The notes under the pieces are model-generated. The model searched no databases and was not told where the DNA came from. It saw only the letters and a program-made list of their open reading frames with translations. Below are positions 50,328 through 58,689 of a stretch of DNA of 64,000 bases, piece by piece. The first letter of the stretch is position 1. Each line of letters opens with the position of its first letter. This DNA comes from CAVYBY01 sp963766935 (GTDB taxonomy: Bacteria; Actinomycetota; UBA4738; HRBIN12): positions 1 through 64,000 of the forward strand of contig CAVYBY010000007.1 in assembly GCA_963766935.1 (NCBI GenBank). The letters are read 5' to 3'. Made by a program: the position numbers and the translations under genes.

Positions 50328-51593
50328 CTAGCTCCCGGCTCGGTCGAGCCAGCCACCCTCGCGAGCGTTTCGGGCGGCGACGACACCTGCCGCGATCGAC
50401 AGCGCGATCTCCTGGGGCCGGCGGCCGCCGAGATCGAGCCCCAGGGGCGAACGGATCCGCGCGAGATCGGTCGGGTCGAAGCCGGCGTCGACCAGATCGG
50501 CGACGTAGGGACCGACGTGGCGGCGGCTCCCCATCACGCCGATGAAGCTGACCGGGGACCGAAGCAGCGCGGCGAGGATGGCCGCCACTCCCGGCGCATC
50601 GTGGTCGGTGAGCACGGCCACGTCGTACGTGGCCAGCTCGAGGTCGTCCACCGAGGGGGCATGCGGTTCGTCCCCGGCCGTCAGGCGGTCGGGCCGGGAC
50701 TCCACCATGAGCACGTCGAACCCGAGCCGTTCGAGCTCGCCGCGGAGCGACCTGGCCACGTCGGTCGCCGAGACCACGAGGGCCCGTGGCGGCCGGCGAT
50801 GCGGCTCGAAGTACACCTCGACGTCACCCAGCTCGTGGTGCAGCGTTCGCGTCGTGGGCTCGTCGAGCGCCAGCACGTCGCCGGCCGCGGCGACCGCTCC
50901 GGCGTCGAACTCCGCGCACCCGAGCGTCCCGTGCACCTCACCGCCGGGCACGATCGACATGCGGTTGCCGACGCGGCACGGTGGGGAGCCGTGCACCTTC
51001 ACCGCGCGCGCCTCCACCCAGCCCGCACCGGGGGGCGGCTCCACCGGTCCCGCCGCCGGCGCGTCCTCGAGGTGGCCGGCCGCGTGATCGTGCCCGGTCG
51101 GGTGCTCGCCCGTTCGTCCGGCCAGCAGCTCGGTCGCATGCGGCAGGAGCGGTGCGATCGTGGCGAGCCCTTCCGTGACTCCCGCCAGACTTCCAGGCAG
51201 GTTCACGACGAGCGAGGAACCGAGGGTTCCCGCAACGCCGCGAGAAAGCGCGGCCATCGGCGTCTTGGCCAGACCCGCCGAGCGAAGCAGCTCCGCGATC
51301 CCGGGGGCCTCTCGCTCGATCACGGTTCGCGTCGCCTCGGGCGTGACATCGCGCGGACCGAAACCGGTCCCGCCGGTCGTGACGACGAGGCGATGGTCGC
51401 GGACGAGCGCTCGGAGCGCCGTCACGATCTCGTCGTGCTCGTCGGGGACCGTCGACCTGGACGTCACCGCGAAACCGGCCTCGCCCAGCAGCCGCTCCGC
51501 CTCGTCGCCCGACTCGTCCTTGCGGGTCCCCGCGGCGACCCCGTCGGAGACGGTGAGCACCGCCGCTCGCTCCGCCCCGTCCACGCTCGACAT
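50328..51593 (-). CDS. MogA-XdhC fusion (molybdenum cofactor insertion)
   Basis: This 421-residue protein has two domains. Residues 1-165 match MogA/MoaB: AAVLTVSDGV, VVTTGGTGFGPRDVTPEAT and VNLPGS, which bind molybdopterin and adenylate it. After a 20-residue linker, residues 185-421 match XdhC/CoxI: GTLGCAEFDAG, a Rossmann segment (VSATDVARSL), then FIGVMGSRRH and SPLGLDLGGRRPQEIALSIAAGVVAARN. XdhC proteins receive and sulfurate the cofactor before insertion into xanthine-dehydrogenase-type enzymes. The fusion would pass the cofactor within one chain. It lies among other Moco genes. Confidence 0.9.
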   Translation of the reverse strand: MSSVDGAERAAVLTVSDGVAAGTRKDESGDEAERLLGEAGFAVTSRSTVPDEHDEIVTALRALVRDHRLVVTTGGTGFGPRDVTPEATRTVIEREAPGIAELLRSAGLAKTPMAALSRGVAGTLGSSLVVNLPGSLAGVTEGLATIAPLLPHATELLAGRTGEHPTGHDHAAGHLEDAPAAGPVEPPPGAGWVEARAVKVHGSPPCRVGNRMSIVPGGEVHGTLGCAEFDAGAVAAAGDVLALDEPTTRTLHHELGDVEVYFEPHRRPPRALVVSATDVARSLRGELERLGFDVLMVESRPDRLTAGDEPHAPSVDDLELATYDVAVLTDHDAPGVAAILAALLRSPVSFIGVMGSRRHVGPYVADLVDAGFDPTDLARIRSPLGLDLGGRRPQEIALSIAAGVVAARNAREGGWLDRAGS

Positions 51594-51617
51594 CCTGGCA
51601 GACCTCAGTCCAAGAAC

Positions 51618-52085
51618 TCAACGAGCCGCCGGCCCGCGCGACGGCGCGGCAGGCGACCGGGATGCGGCGTCCTCCAAGACCGCGGTGGCGAACGCGTCGA
51701 CGCCGGCGAACCGGTTCCGGCGGCGCGACGCGTGGCCGGCGACCACCTCGGCGCCGCGGGCTCGCAGCGCCGCCGCAAGGACCGGCAGCGTCTGTTTCGG
51801 CTTGACGTCGTACGTGCAGAAGACGCCGGCGACCGTGCCGCCCAGCGCCGGCAGCGACTCGGCCCACTCTGAGGCGCCGGCCGACGGTCCGACGCCAACC
51901 ACGATCAGCCCATGGACCCAGCAACCGAGGAACAGCACGTCGGCCGTCTCGGCCCGTCCGGGCCGGGTCTCGCGCACGGATCGGACCTCGACCCGCGGCG
52001 TCCATCCGAGCGCCACCCGGCCGATGCGTTCGGCCACCGCCCGGGTCGTTCCCCGGCGGCTGTCATAGACGATCAGCACTCTCAT
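51618..52085 (-). CDS. Flavodoxin-like protein
   Basis: This 155-residue protein starts with VLIVYDSRRGTTRAVAERIG, where SRRGTTR forms the FMN phosphate loop, then FLGCWVHG and VAGVFCTYDVKPKQTL complete a flavodoxin-type alpha/beta core. It may donate electrons to a radical SAM or molybdoenzyme partner. It is 24 bases upstream of the MogA-XdhC gene on the same strand and divergent from the DUF6457-moaA pair. The C-terminus (SPAAPSRGPAAR) is low complexity. Confidence 0.82.
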   Translation of the reverse strand: MRVLIVYDSRRGTTRAVAERIGRVALGWTPRVEVRSVRETRPGRAETADVLFLGCWVHGLIVVGVGPSAGASEWAESLPALGGTVAGVFCTYDVKPKQTLPVLAAALRARGAEVVAGHASRRRNRFAGVDAFATAVLEDAASRSPAAPSRGPAAR

Positions 52086-52183
52086 GGCAGCACCTTCATC
52101 GACATCGGCTCACCGGAGGGGCAGCCTATACGCGGGCCCGGCACCCGACCCGGCCCGAAGCGCTCACGACGGGAGGACGCCAC

Positions 52184-52447
52184 ATGACCTGGATCGATGA
52201 CTACGCCGCATCGCTCGAGCTCGAGCCGCTGTCGCCTGCCGAGACGACCGCCCTGCTCGACGCGGCGCGCGACGTCGCCCACCGCGTGGAGCGGCGGGTG
52301 ACCCCCCTTTCGACGTTCCTGCTGGGTGTCGCGGTCGGGGCGGGAGGCGAATCCGATCGCGCCGGGGCCGTCGCCGGGGCCGTCGCGGCCCTGCGCTCGA
52401 CGCTTCCCCCGGACCCGGCCGAGGACCCCGCCGAGAACCCGGGATAG
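52184..52447 (+). CDS. DUF6457 family protein
   Basis: This 87-residue protein, WIDDYAASLELEPLSPAETTALLDAARDVAHRVERRVTPLSTFLLGVAVG, matches a small helical family that occurs next to molybdenum cofactor genes in Actinomycetota. Function is unknown. ATG 52184 has GGGAGG upstream at good spacing. It is 33 bases ahead of moaA, which supports a Moco role. Confidence 0.75.
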   Translation: MTWIDDYAASLELEPLSPAETTALLDAARDVAHRVERRVTPLSTFLLGVAVGAGGESDRAGAVAGAVAALRSTLPPDPAEDPAENPG

Positions 52448-52480
52448 GCGCCACGCGCGGCGAGGGGATACGCTGGGTCG

Positions 52481-53497
52481 ATGCCGATCCCACCGACCTC
52501 GCCCCCGAGCGAGGGTCCGCTCGTCGACTCGTTCGGACGGATCGCGAACGACCTGCGGATCTCGGTCACCGACCGGTGCAACTTCCGGTGCACGTACTGC
52601 ATGCCGGCAGAGGGCCTCGCGTGGCTGCCGAAGTCCGAGATCCTGAGCTTCGAGGAGCTGACGCGCCTTCTCGCGCTCTTCGTTCGGCTCGGTGTCCGGT
52701 CGCTCAAGGTCACGGGCGGGGAGCCGCTGGTACGCGCCGACCTGCCGACCCTCGTCCGCATGTTCCGGTCGGTCGGCCCCGACCTCGACATCTCGATCAC
52801 CACGAACGGCGTGCTGCTGCCGCGCCTGGCCCGGCCGCTGGCCGATGCCGGGGTGGACCGCGCCACCGTGTCGTGCGACTCCCTGCTCCGGCACCGCTTC
52901 CTGGAGATGACGCGGCGCGACGCGCTTGACACCGTGCTCGAAGGATTGCGGGCAGCGGTCGACGCCGGGCTCACGCCGATCAAGATCAACTGCGTCGTGA
53001 TCGGGGGAACGAACGACGACGAGATCGTCGACTTCGCGAGATGGGCGCGCGAGACCGGGTACGAAGTGCGGTTCATCGAGTACATGCCGCTCGACGCCGA
53101 GCATCGCTGGGACCGCGACAAGGTGATCCCGGCGGCGTCCATCCTCGAAGCGATCGGCAACGCGTATCCGCTCGAACGGGCCGGCCATGCGAACGAACCG
53201 GCGACCACGTTCCGGTTCGCCGACGGAGCGCCCGGTGCGATCGGCGTGATCCCGAGCGTGACCGAGCCGTTCTGCGACACCTGCAACCGGATCCGCATCA
53301 CGGCCGAGGGTCAGTTCCGGACGTGTCTGTTCGCGCTCGAGGAAACCGACCTGCGTGAGCCCTTGCGGTCCGGCGCGTCGGACGCCGAGCTCGAGCAGTT
53401 GATCCGCGCGTCGCTCTGGACGAAGTGGTCGGGGCACCGCATCGGGCAGCACGACTTCATCCAACCGGTTCGCAGCATGTCGATGATCGGCGGCTGA
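52481..53497 (+). CDS. moaA: GTP 3',8-cyclase MoaA
   Basis: This 338-residue radical SAM enzyme has the N-terminal cluster C33-x3-C37-x2-C40 in RCNFRCTYC and SAM-side KVTGGEPLVRADL. The C-terminal second cluster reads CDTCNRIRITAEGQFRTC. The protein ends in SMSMIGG, retaining the Gly-Gly tail that inserts into the MoaA active site. It converts GTP to 3',8-cyclo-GTP, the first step of molybdopterin synthesis. No moaC is in the window. The 184-base gap after it holds no recognisable gene. Confidence 0.95.
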   Translation: MPIPPTSPPSEGPLVDSFGRIANDLRISVTDRCNFRCTYCMPAEGLAWLPKSEILSFEELTRLLALFVRLGVRSLKVTGGEPLVRADLPTLVRMFRSVGPDLDISITTNGVLLPRLARPLADAGVDRATVSCDSLLRHRFLEMTRRDALDTVLEGLRAAVDAGLTPIKINCVVIGGTNDDEIVDFARWARETGYEVRFIEYMPLDAEHRWDRDKVIPAASILEAIGNAYPLERAGHANEPATTFRFADGAPGAIGVIPSVTEPFCDTCNRIRITAEGQFRTCLFALEETDLREPLRSGASDAELEQLIRASLWTKWSGHRIGQHDFIQPVRSMSMIGG

Positions 53498-53681
53498 GAC
53501 CGCTTTTCGGCCCGGCCGATCCTTTGCTTCGTTCATTCACCGGTGGGATCCCGGCCACGCTCCGTTCACATCCGGATGCGAGGCTGCAGCCACCGGGAGG
53601 TCGCGCCCCCTCTCCGGCGCGGGGGGCCGGGAACGCAATCCGGTCCCCCGCGACCCCCTCTTTCGACGGAACGGCCGAAGG

Positions 53682-54542
53682 TCAGGCCGGTCGGCGTCCG
53701 ACGACGACGCGCGTCACCTTGAGCTCCCCGCCCTTGGTGCTGCGGACGTCGCGATATCCCGCCGCGCGAACGAGCCGGCTCACATCGCGCGCTCGGTCGG
53801 GGTCGACCTCGACGAGCAGCCAGCCGCTCTTCTTCAGCCAGGTGGGCGACTCGTCGACGGCTCGCGACACGAGCCCGAGCCCGTCGTCGCTGTGGTCGGT
53901 CAGCGTGTCGACCGGCTCCCAGTGGCGGATCTCGTCGGGCAGGTCCTCCACCTCGTGGCTCGCCACGTACGGGGGATGCAGGGTGATCACGTCGACCGAA
54001 CCCTGCAGGGAACGCGGGAGCGCGCCGAACAGATCGCCGCGGACGAACCGGATGTCGAGGCCCAGGCGTTTCGCGTTCTTCTTCGCAAGCTTGATCGCGT
54101 CGGCCGAGAGATCCGTGCCGAAGACCCGCGCTTTCTCGACCTCGTTCGCGACGGCCAGCGCGACCGGGCCGCCGCCGGTCGCCAGGTCGACGTGGACCGG
54201 CCGCTTGCGTTTCCGGAGCCGTCGGATGGCCTGCTCGGCAAGGAACTCCGAAGAGTCCCGTGGGACGAAGACGCCCGGGCGGGCCAGCAGCTCGAGGTCT
54301 CGGAACTCCGTGTACCCCTTGATGTACGGGATGGGCTCTCCGGCCGCGCGGCGCGTGACCAATTCCTCGAACTTCCGGCGATCGGACACCGAGACCTTGT
54401 CGCGAGGATCGGGCTCTTCTCCGAGGATGTGGATCAGCAGGTCTTCGGACTCGATGCGTTCGCGACCCCGCTGCCAATGGTCGATTGCGGGCGACGCTTT
54501 GAGCTTCGTGACCGCGCGATTGAGCAGCTTGCCCGCCTCCAT
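53682..54542 (-). CDS. PrmC/HemK-like methyltransferase with HPPY motif
   Basis: This 286-residue protein has the PrmC-like N-terminal helical domain (EDLLIHILGEEP, EPIPYIKGYTEFRDLEL, RPGVFVPRDSSEFLAEQAI), SAM motif DLATGGGPVALAVA and catalytic-loop TLHPPYV. True PrmC and related N5-glutamine methyltransferases carry NPPY, so the Asn-to-His change points to a different substrate or to loss of activity. A second, canonical prmC should exist elsewhere. Start ATG 54542, divergent from the GroES-like gene across a 42-base gap. Confidence 0.82.
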   Translation of the reverse strand: MEAGKLLNRAVTKLKASPAIDHWQRGRERIESEDLLIHILGEEPDPRDKVSVSDRRKFEELVTRRAAGEPIPYIKGYTEFRDLELLARPGVFVPRDSSEFLAEQAIRRLRKRKRPVHVDLATGGGPVALAVANEVEKARVFGTDLSADAIKLAKKNAKRLGLDIRFVRGDLFGALPRSLQGSVDVITLHPPYVASHEVEDLPDEIRHWEPVDTLTDHSDDGLGLVSRAVDESPTWLKKSGWLLVEVDPDRARDVSRLVRAAGYRDVRSTKGGELKVTRVVVGRRPA

Positions 54543-54584
54543 GGAGCGCTCATCCTACCCGTCGCGCTCGCTACACTCGCTGCC

Positions 54585-55004
54585 ATGGCGCCCCAAAAGC
54601 CGAGCCAAACGCCGAGCCAGAAACCGAAGACGAACGCGACCGAATCGTCCAAGCGGGCGACGGCGCGTCGAAAACTGGCGCTGACGGCGCCGGGTGTCCG
54701 GCTCACGGGGGACCGCCTGATCGTCGAGCTTCCGGGCAACGGAGAGCGCAAGACGGCCGGCGGGCTGCTGATCCCGGCGACCGCGATGCCGGCGCCGAAA
54801 CGCCTCGTCTGGGCCGACGTCCGGTTGGTTGGCCCCGACGTCCGCGCCGCCTCGACCGGCGACCGCGTCCTGTTCCTGCCCTCGTCCGGTCTCGAGGTTG
54901 AGCTCGACGGCGAGGATCTCATCCTGCTGCGCGAGCGCGACGTGCAGGCCGTCACACCGGCGGTCGAGGGCAGGAACGACCGGGTTCCCGGCCAGTACCT
55001 GTAG
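54585..55004 (+). CDS. Divergent GroES (Cpn10)-like protein
   Basis: This 139-residue protein has a Lys/Ser/Thr/Gln-rich N-terminal tail of about 40 residues, then a Cpn10-type beta-barrel: LTGDRLIVELPGNGERKTAGGLLIP matches the GroES start with mobile-loop position, and GDRVLFLPSSGLEVELDGEDLILLRERDVQAV matches its end. The mobile loop (GNGERKTAGGLLIP) is partly kept. It is about 7 kb from groEL and not controlled by the CIRCE element found there. It may be the working co-chaperonin or a specialised paralogue. Confidence 0.75.
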   Translation: MAPQKPSQTPSQKPKTNATESSKRATARRKLALTAPGVRLTGDRLIVELPGNGERKTAGGLLIPATAMPAPKRLVWADVRLVGPDVRAASTGDRVLFLPSSGLEVELDGEDLILLRERDVQAVTPAVEGRNDRVPGQYL

Positions 55005-55013
55005 CCGGGCTGC

Positions 55014-55418
55014 TCAGCCGCTCAGCAGGCTGAGGCGAACGTGGCGCCGGTTGTTGTCCCGGTTGGGGTCGACGATCACGACGCGCTGCCAGGTTCCGAG
55101 CTGGAGACGGCCGCCCAGCACCGGGATCACCAGGCTCGGGCCGACGAACGCGGGCAGCAGGTGGTCGCCTCCGTGACCGGTGGAGCCGTGCCGGTGGACG
55201 TAGCGGTCCTCGCGCGGCAACAGGCGACCGAGGACCTCGGCCAGATCCTCCTCGCTTCCCGATCCGGTCTCGATCAGCGCCACGCCCGCGGTCGCATGAG
55301 GCACGAACACGTCGAGGAGCCCATCGCCCCCGGCCTCCGCACAGAACGCCGCGACCCGGTCGGTCACGTCGAAGACCAGCGCCCCGCTCGTGTCCAGCTC
55401 GAACACGGACGAGCGCAT
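55014..55418 (-). CDS. YjbQ/UPF0047 family protein
   Basis: This 134-residue protein has the full family pattern: VFELDTSGALVFDVTDRV, VFVPHATAGVALIETGSG, then HRHGSTGHGGDHLLPAFVGPSLVIPV and GTWQRVVIVDPNRDNNRR. Members form trimeric beta-barrel proteins with weak thiamine-phosphate-synthase activity; the true role is uncertain. ATG 55418 shares one base with the membrane protein stop (TGATG), making it the last gene of the M20 to YjbQ operon. Confidence 0.88.
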   Translation of the reverse strand: MRSSVFELDTSGALVFDVTDRVAAFCAEAGGDGLLDVFVPHATAGVALIETGSGSEEDLAEVLGRLLPREDRYVHRHGSTGHGGDHLLPAFVGPSLVIPVLGGRLQLGTWQRVVIVDPNRDNNRRHVRLSLLSG

Positions 55419-56011
55419 CAGTCCGGATCGAGGGCCCCAGCGGCCCCGCCGGCAACGGGCGGCCTCAACACGCCGCGGACGAGCATCAGCGCGCCCACAA
55501 AGCCCACGACCCCTCCCACGAAACAGAGCCAAACACCGAGCTCAGCATGACTCGATGCGATCCGGTCCACATCCCTCTTGGTGAATCCGAGGGCTCCGAG
55601 ATCCCGCGCCAGCCGCTGGGCGAGAACGAACGCCGTCTCGTCGACCTGCCGGAGGTCGGTAAGCGCCCTCGCCGCACCCATGGCTCCCCCGAGCGCGATC
55701 AGCACCACCACCGGCATGCGCCACCGGGGGACCAGGTAGGCGATCGTGGCTCCGATCAACACGAGGATCCCGGCAACGAGCGTGACCTTGCCGTCGGTGA
55801 TGGCGATACCCGTCGCGGAGATGTGCGTCGGGATGTTCGCTCCGTGCAAGACCGAGACGTCGATGCCCAGCGTCGCGGCGAGCGCCCGCAGGCTGATCGA
55901 GGCCGAGATCCACGTCAGAAAGGATCCGAGTGCCAGCATTGCCCCTCCGAGGATCGCGACCAGCTCGGGGGCGGACGGACCTCGCCGAACGTCGCTTCGC
56001 GCGTGCGCCAT
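55418..56011 (-). CDS. Four-helix hypothetical membrane protein
   Basis: This 197-residue protein has hydrophobic segments at about 17-40, 75-95, 97-115 and 160-182. Between helix 1 and 2 is a 30-residue extracytoplasmic loop, and between 3 and 4 a charged ALTDLRQVDETAFVLAQRLARDLG region. No family is recognised. It lies 27 bases after the C45 acyltransferase and overlaps the YjbQ start, so it is part of that operon. Start ATG 56011. Confidence 0.65.
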   Translation of the reverse strand: MAHARSDVRRGPSAPELVAILGGAMLALGSFLTWISASISLRALAATLGIDVSVLHGANIPTHISATGIAITDGKVTLVAGILVLIGATIAYLVPRWRMPVVVLIALGGAMGAARALTDLRQVDETAFVLAQRLARDLGALGFTKRDVDRIASSHAELGVWLCFVGGVVGFVGALMLVRGVLRPPVAGGAAGALDPD

Positions 56012-56038
56012 CTTCTTCCCTCGATCAATCTCGCTCGC

Positions 56039-57031
56039 TCAAGCGGCGGGGCCGCCCGGAAGCTCGGTGTGTTCGGCCTCGTGGAACTCGGCGAACGACA
56101 TCGGCCAGACGTAGCCCGGCCAGCGATAGTCGAGCCTGCCCTCGGCCAGGCGGAACACCGCCGTGTACAGAGTGCCAAACCCGCCGGCGTACTCGCGGCT
56201 GAGGAGCGGCTCCCGCAGGAACGCGTCCACGAAGCCCTCGGCGGTCATGGCGGGATCACCGAGCAGATCGAGCACGCATCGTTCCCGTTCGACGGTCCGG
56301 GTCGCGACCGCCTGCTCGAGCCATTCGACCTCGCCTTGGTGGTTGGTGGCCGCGGGGATGGGCCGGAACACCGGCGGGCGATCCGGGGACAAGTACGCCG
56401 TGAAGAACGCGCCCCGGCGATCGGCGACGGTCAGGTTGTGGCTGAGCGCGTACGGAAGCCGTCCCAGCACGCCCTGCGCCTCGGCCGCGGTCTCGCACAC
56501 CTCCAACAGGTAGCGCACGACGATGGGGATGCCGAACCCTTCGCCGAGCACCCGGCGGCCGCCGAAGGTCAGCGAGACGGCGAGGCCGGCCTCGTTCATG
56601 CCGTCGAGCAGGCCCCACAGGCAGTCGCCCGTCCCGATGACCCGGCGGCTCACCATCCGCGTCGACCAGATCGTGCCCTCGAACCGCGACGGCGAGTAGT
56701 CGTAGTTGCGAACGAGCAGCGGGCCGGGTTCGCCGGTCCACACGCCCTGCGAGCACGCCGCCAGATACGGGGGCGGGCTGTAGAGCGCGAGCATCCTCGC
56801 GGCCAGATCGCCGCCGCCGGCAAGCTCCACCAGCCGCTCGTAGACGGGCACGAGCTCCGGCATGTGATCCTGCAGCATCTGCAGGCTCGTGACGTAACCG
56901 GGCCGGGCCCCGTCGCCCTCCTGGAGGAACCACTCCCGATAGGCGGGCCAGCGCCGCTCGAACTCCGCCTGCCACTTGGGCCCGAGCTCGAGCTCTTCGA
57001 TGGCGCGGAACGTGACCAGAACGGGCGGCAT
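56039..57031 (-). CDS. C45-type autoproteolytic Ntn acyltransferase/hydrolase
   Basis: This 330-residue protein resembles the bacterial C45 family related to acyl-CoA:6-aminopenicillanate acyltransferase. C93 in YLAACSQGVW is the expected N-terminal nucleophile after autocleavage, giving a short alpha and long beta chain. PLLVRNYDYSP, GMNEAGLAVSLTFGG and VRYLLEVCETAAEA are family blocks. It forms or breaks an amide bond on an acylated amine. ATG 57031 shares one base with the ATP-grasp stop. The neighbours (ATP-grasp ligase, M20 amidase) also act on amides. Confidence 0.8.
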   Translation of the reverse strand: MPPVLVTFRAIEELELGPKWQAEFERRWPAYREWFLQEGDGARPGYVTSLQMLQDHMPELVPVYERLVELAGGGDLAARMLALYSPPPYLAACSQGVWTGEPGPLLVRNYDYSPSRFEGTIWSTRMVSRRVIGTGDCLWGLLDGMNEAGLAVSLTFGGRRVLGEGFGIPIVVRYLLEVCETAAEAQGVLGRLPYALSHNLTVADRRGAFFTAYLSPDRPPVFRPIPAATNHQGEVEWLEQAVATRTVERERCVLDLLGDPAMTAEGFVDAFLREPLLSREYAGGFGTLYTAVFRLAEGRLDYRWPGYVWPMSFAEFHEAEHTELPGGPAA

Positions 57032-58689
57032 CAGAGCATCTTGAAGCCGAACGGCTCGGGCGCGACGGGCGGCGGCTGCTCGGTTGGGGCAACGCCGCGG
57101 AAGGCGCCCTTGATCCCCGTGATCCACGTTCGAGCCCGGTCCGACAGATCGTGCTCGTCGTTCATGAACCGGCCGCGCGTGACGAGGATCCCGAGGTCGG
57201 CGCCGGGGTAGCGGTACTGGCCCGCTCCGGCGATCCGCAGATAGAACGCCTCGCGCTCGTCGGAGACGGTGTGCCAGTCGGTGTCGGAGCGCGCATAGGC
57301 GATCCCGCCGGCGTCGTCCGCGCGCCAGATCCCGGATGCCGGCGCCTCCGTGATCAGCTCCACCGCATCGTCGGTCTGCTTCAGGATGAACTGCGTCCAC
57401 TCGTCCAGATCGGTCACCTGCGCCCATCGCTCGTTCAGCGCGTCGACGTCGATCTCGTAGTCGACGTCCATGAACTCGATCAGATGGAACAGGAACAGCG
57501 GCATGTCCCCGTAGGCCACGGCGGTGACGTTCGTGATGCTCGAGGCCCCGGTGACCCGCGGGTTGAGCTCGCCGAGGAAGAGCTCGCCGGTCGTCGCGTC
57601 GAGCAGGAAGTCCAGCTCGAAGTACCCACGGTAGCCCTCCTGCCGCAGACGCTCTCCCATCGCCTGCGTCCACCTCCGCGCGAGGGTTCGTTGCTCGTGG
57701 GTCAGAACGTTCGGGGATACGTCGTTGCCGCACCACCCGCCGTCGTAGGGCGTGAGCTCCGGGAATCCCGTCAGCTCCGCCATGAGCGGACCCACGAGCG
57801 TTCCGTGGCGCGTGATCACGCCTTCGATCGCGAGCTCGCGCGGCTCGATCCGCTTCATGACCTTGAGGTCGTGGCCGGCCATCTTCCGCTCACTGCGCGA
57901 CCAGCCCGCCAGATCCGGCACGAAGAACGTCGTCTGGCCGGAGTCTCCGTACGGCGTCTGGACGACCAGGTCGTCGCCGAGCCCGGCGCTCGACGCGAGC
58001 GCGAGGAGTTCCGCGTACGAGGACGCGCGCCCCATCGTGTTGGGCACGCTCGGCACGCCGGCCTCGTTGCCGAGGCGCGTCGTCTCGATCTTCGAGTCGA
58101 GCCGGGTCCGCAGGGACGCCGGAGGGAACGAGACCTCGAGTCCCAGCGCATCGGCGAGCTGCTCGGTCTCTTCGTCGAACATCAGGAACGCGACCCGCCC
58201 GCCGGGACCACGCCCGTGGACGAGGTCGACGACCTCTTTGTGGCCGAGCAGGTAGTTGCAGATCTCCTCGATCGAGGAGAACGCGCGCGGCGGGCGCTCC
58301 TTCGGAACGAACACGTTCGGATGCCGGCCGTCGAACGAGTCGTAGTAGTTCACGAAGCGAAAGTTGCGAACCCAGCGGTCGATCCCGAGGAGGTTGAACG
58401 CGGTGGCGCTCACGAAGTAGACGGGAACCTCGTTCGAACGAAAGAAGCGGCGGATGGCCGGGATCCCGTCGAGCGGCGCCGTTCTCACCAGGTTCGCGGC
58501 CCCCACCTCCTCGCCGTCGCCGCGACCACCGTCCGCGCGCACATCGGAGCGCTCGAGGCCGTCCGAGCCGAACGGGTCGACCGGCAGTGGCGGCGCGGCG
58601 CGCAAGCGTCGCATGAGGAGCGCGAGCCCCGCAAGCAGCACGCCGAGCGGCACGAGAACGGCGATCAGGTGAAGGACAGACCGCACCAT
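57031..58689 (-). CDS. Membrane-anchored ATP-grasp ligase
   Basis: This 552-residue protein starts with a transmembrane helix (VLHLIAVLVPLGVLLAGLALLMRRL), a linker, then an ATP-grasp fold: an N-domain with VYFVSATAFNLLG, ATP-binding DDLVVQTPYGDSGQTTFFV and MKRIEPRELAIEGVITRHG. The metal-binding end YFELDFLLD...LFLGELNPRVTGASSITNVTA is biotin-carboxylase/carnosine-synthase-like. It would couple a carboxylate to an amine using ATP at the membrane. ATG 58689 lies inside the upstream M20 gene (25-base overlap). Substrates are unknown. Confidence 0.8.
   Translation of the reverse strand: MVRSVLHLIAVLVPLGVLLAGLALLMRRLRAAPPLPVDPFGSDGLERSDVRADGGRGDGEEVGAANLVRTAPLDGIPAIRRFFRSNEVPVYFVSATAFNLLGIDRWVRNFRFVNYYDSFDGRHPNVFVPKERPPRAFSSIEEICNYLLGHKEVVDLVHGRGPGGRVAFLMFDEETEQLADALGLEVSFPPASLRTRLDSKIETTRLGNEAGVPSVPNTMGRASSYAELLALASSAGLGDDLVVQTPYGDSGQTTFFVPDLAGWSRSERKMAGHDLKVMKRIEPRELAIEGVITRHGTLVGPLMAELTGFPELTPYDGGWCGNDVSPNVLTHEQRTLARRWTQAMGERLRQEGYRGYFELDFLLDATTGELFLGELNPRVTGASSITNVTAVAYGDMPLFLFHLIEFMDVDYEIDVDALNERWAQVTDLDEWTQFILKQTDDAVELITEAPASGIWRADDAGGIAYARSDTDWHTVSDEREAFYLRIAGAGQYRYPGADLGILVTRGRFMNDEHDLSDRARTWITGIKGAFRGVAPTEQPPPVAPEPFGFKML

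Noticed and set aside
53498..53681. Possible small gene or RNA between moaA and the PrmC-like gene
   Set aside because: No start codon with a ribosome-binding site and no family-like translation was seen; only short C/G runs are present.
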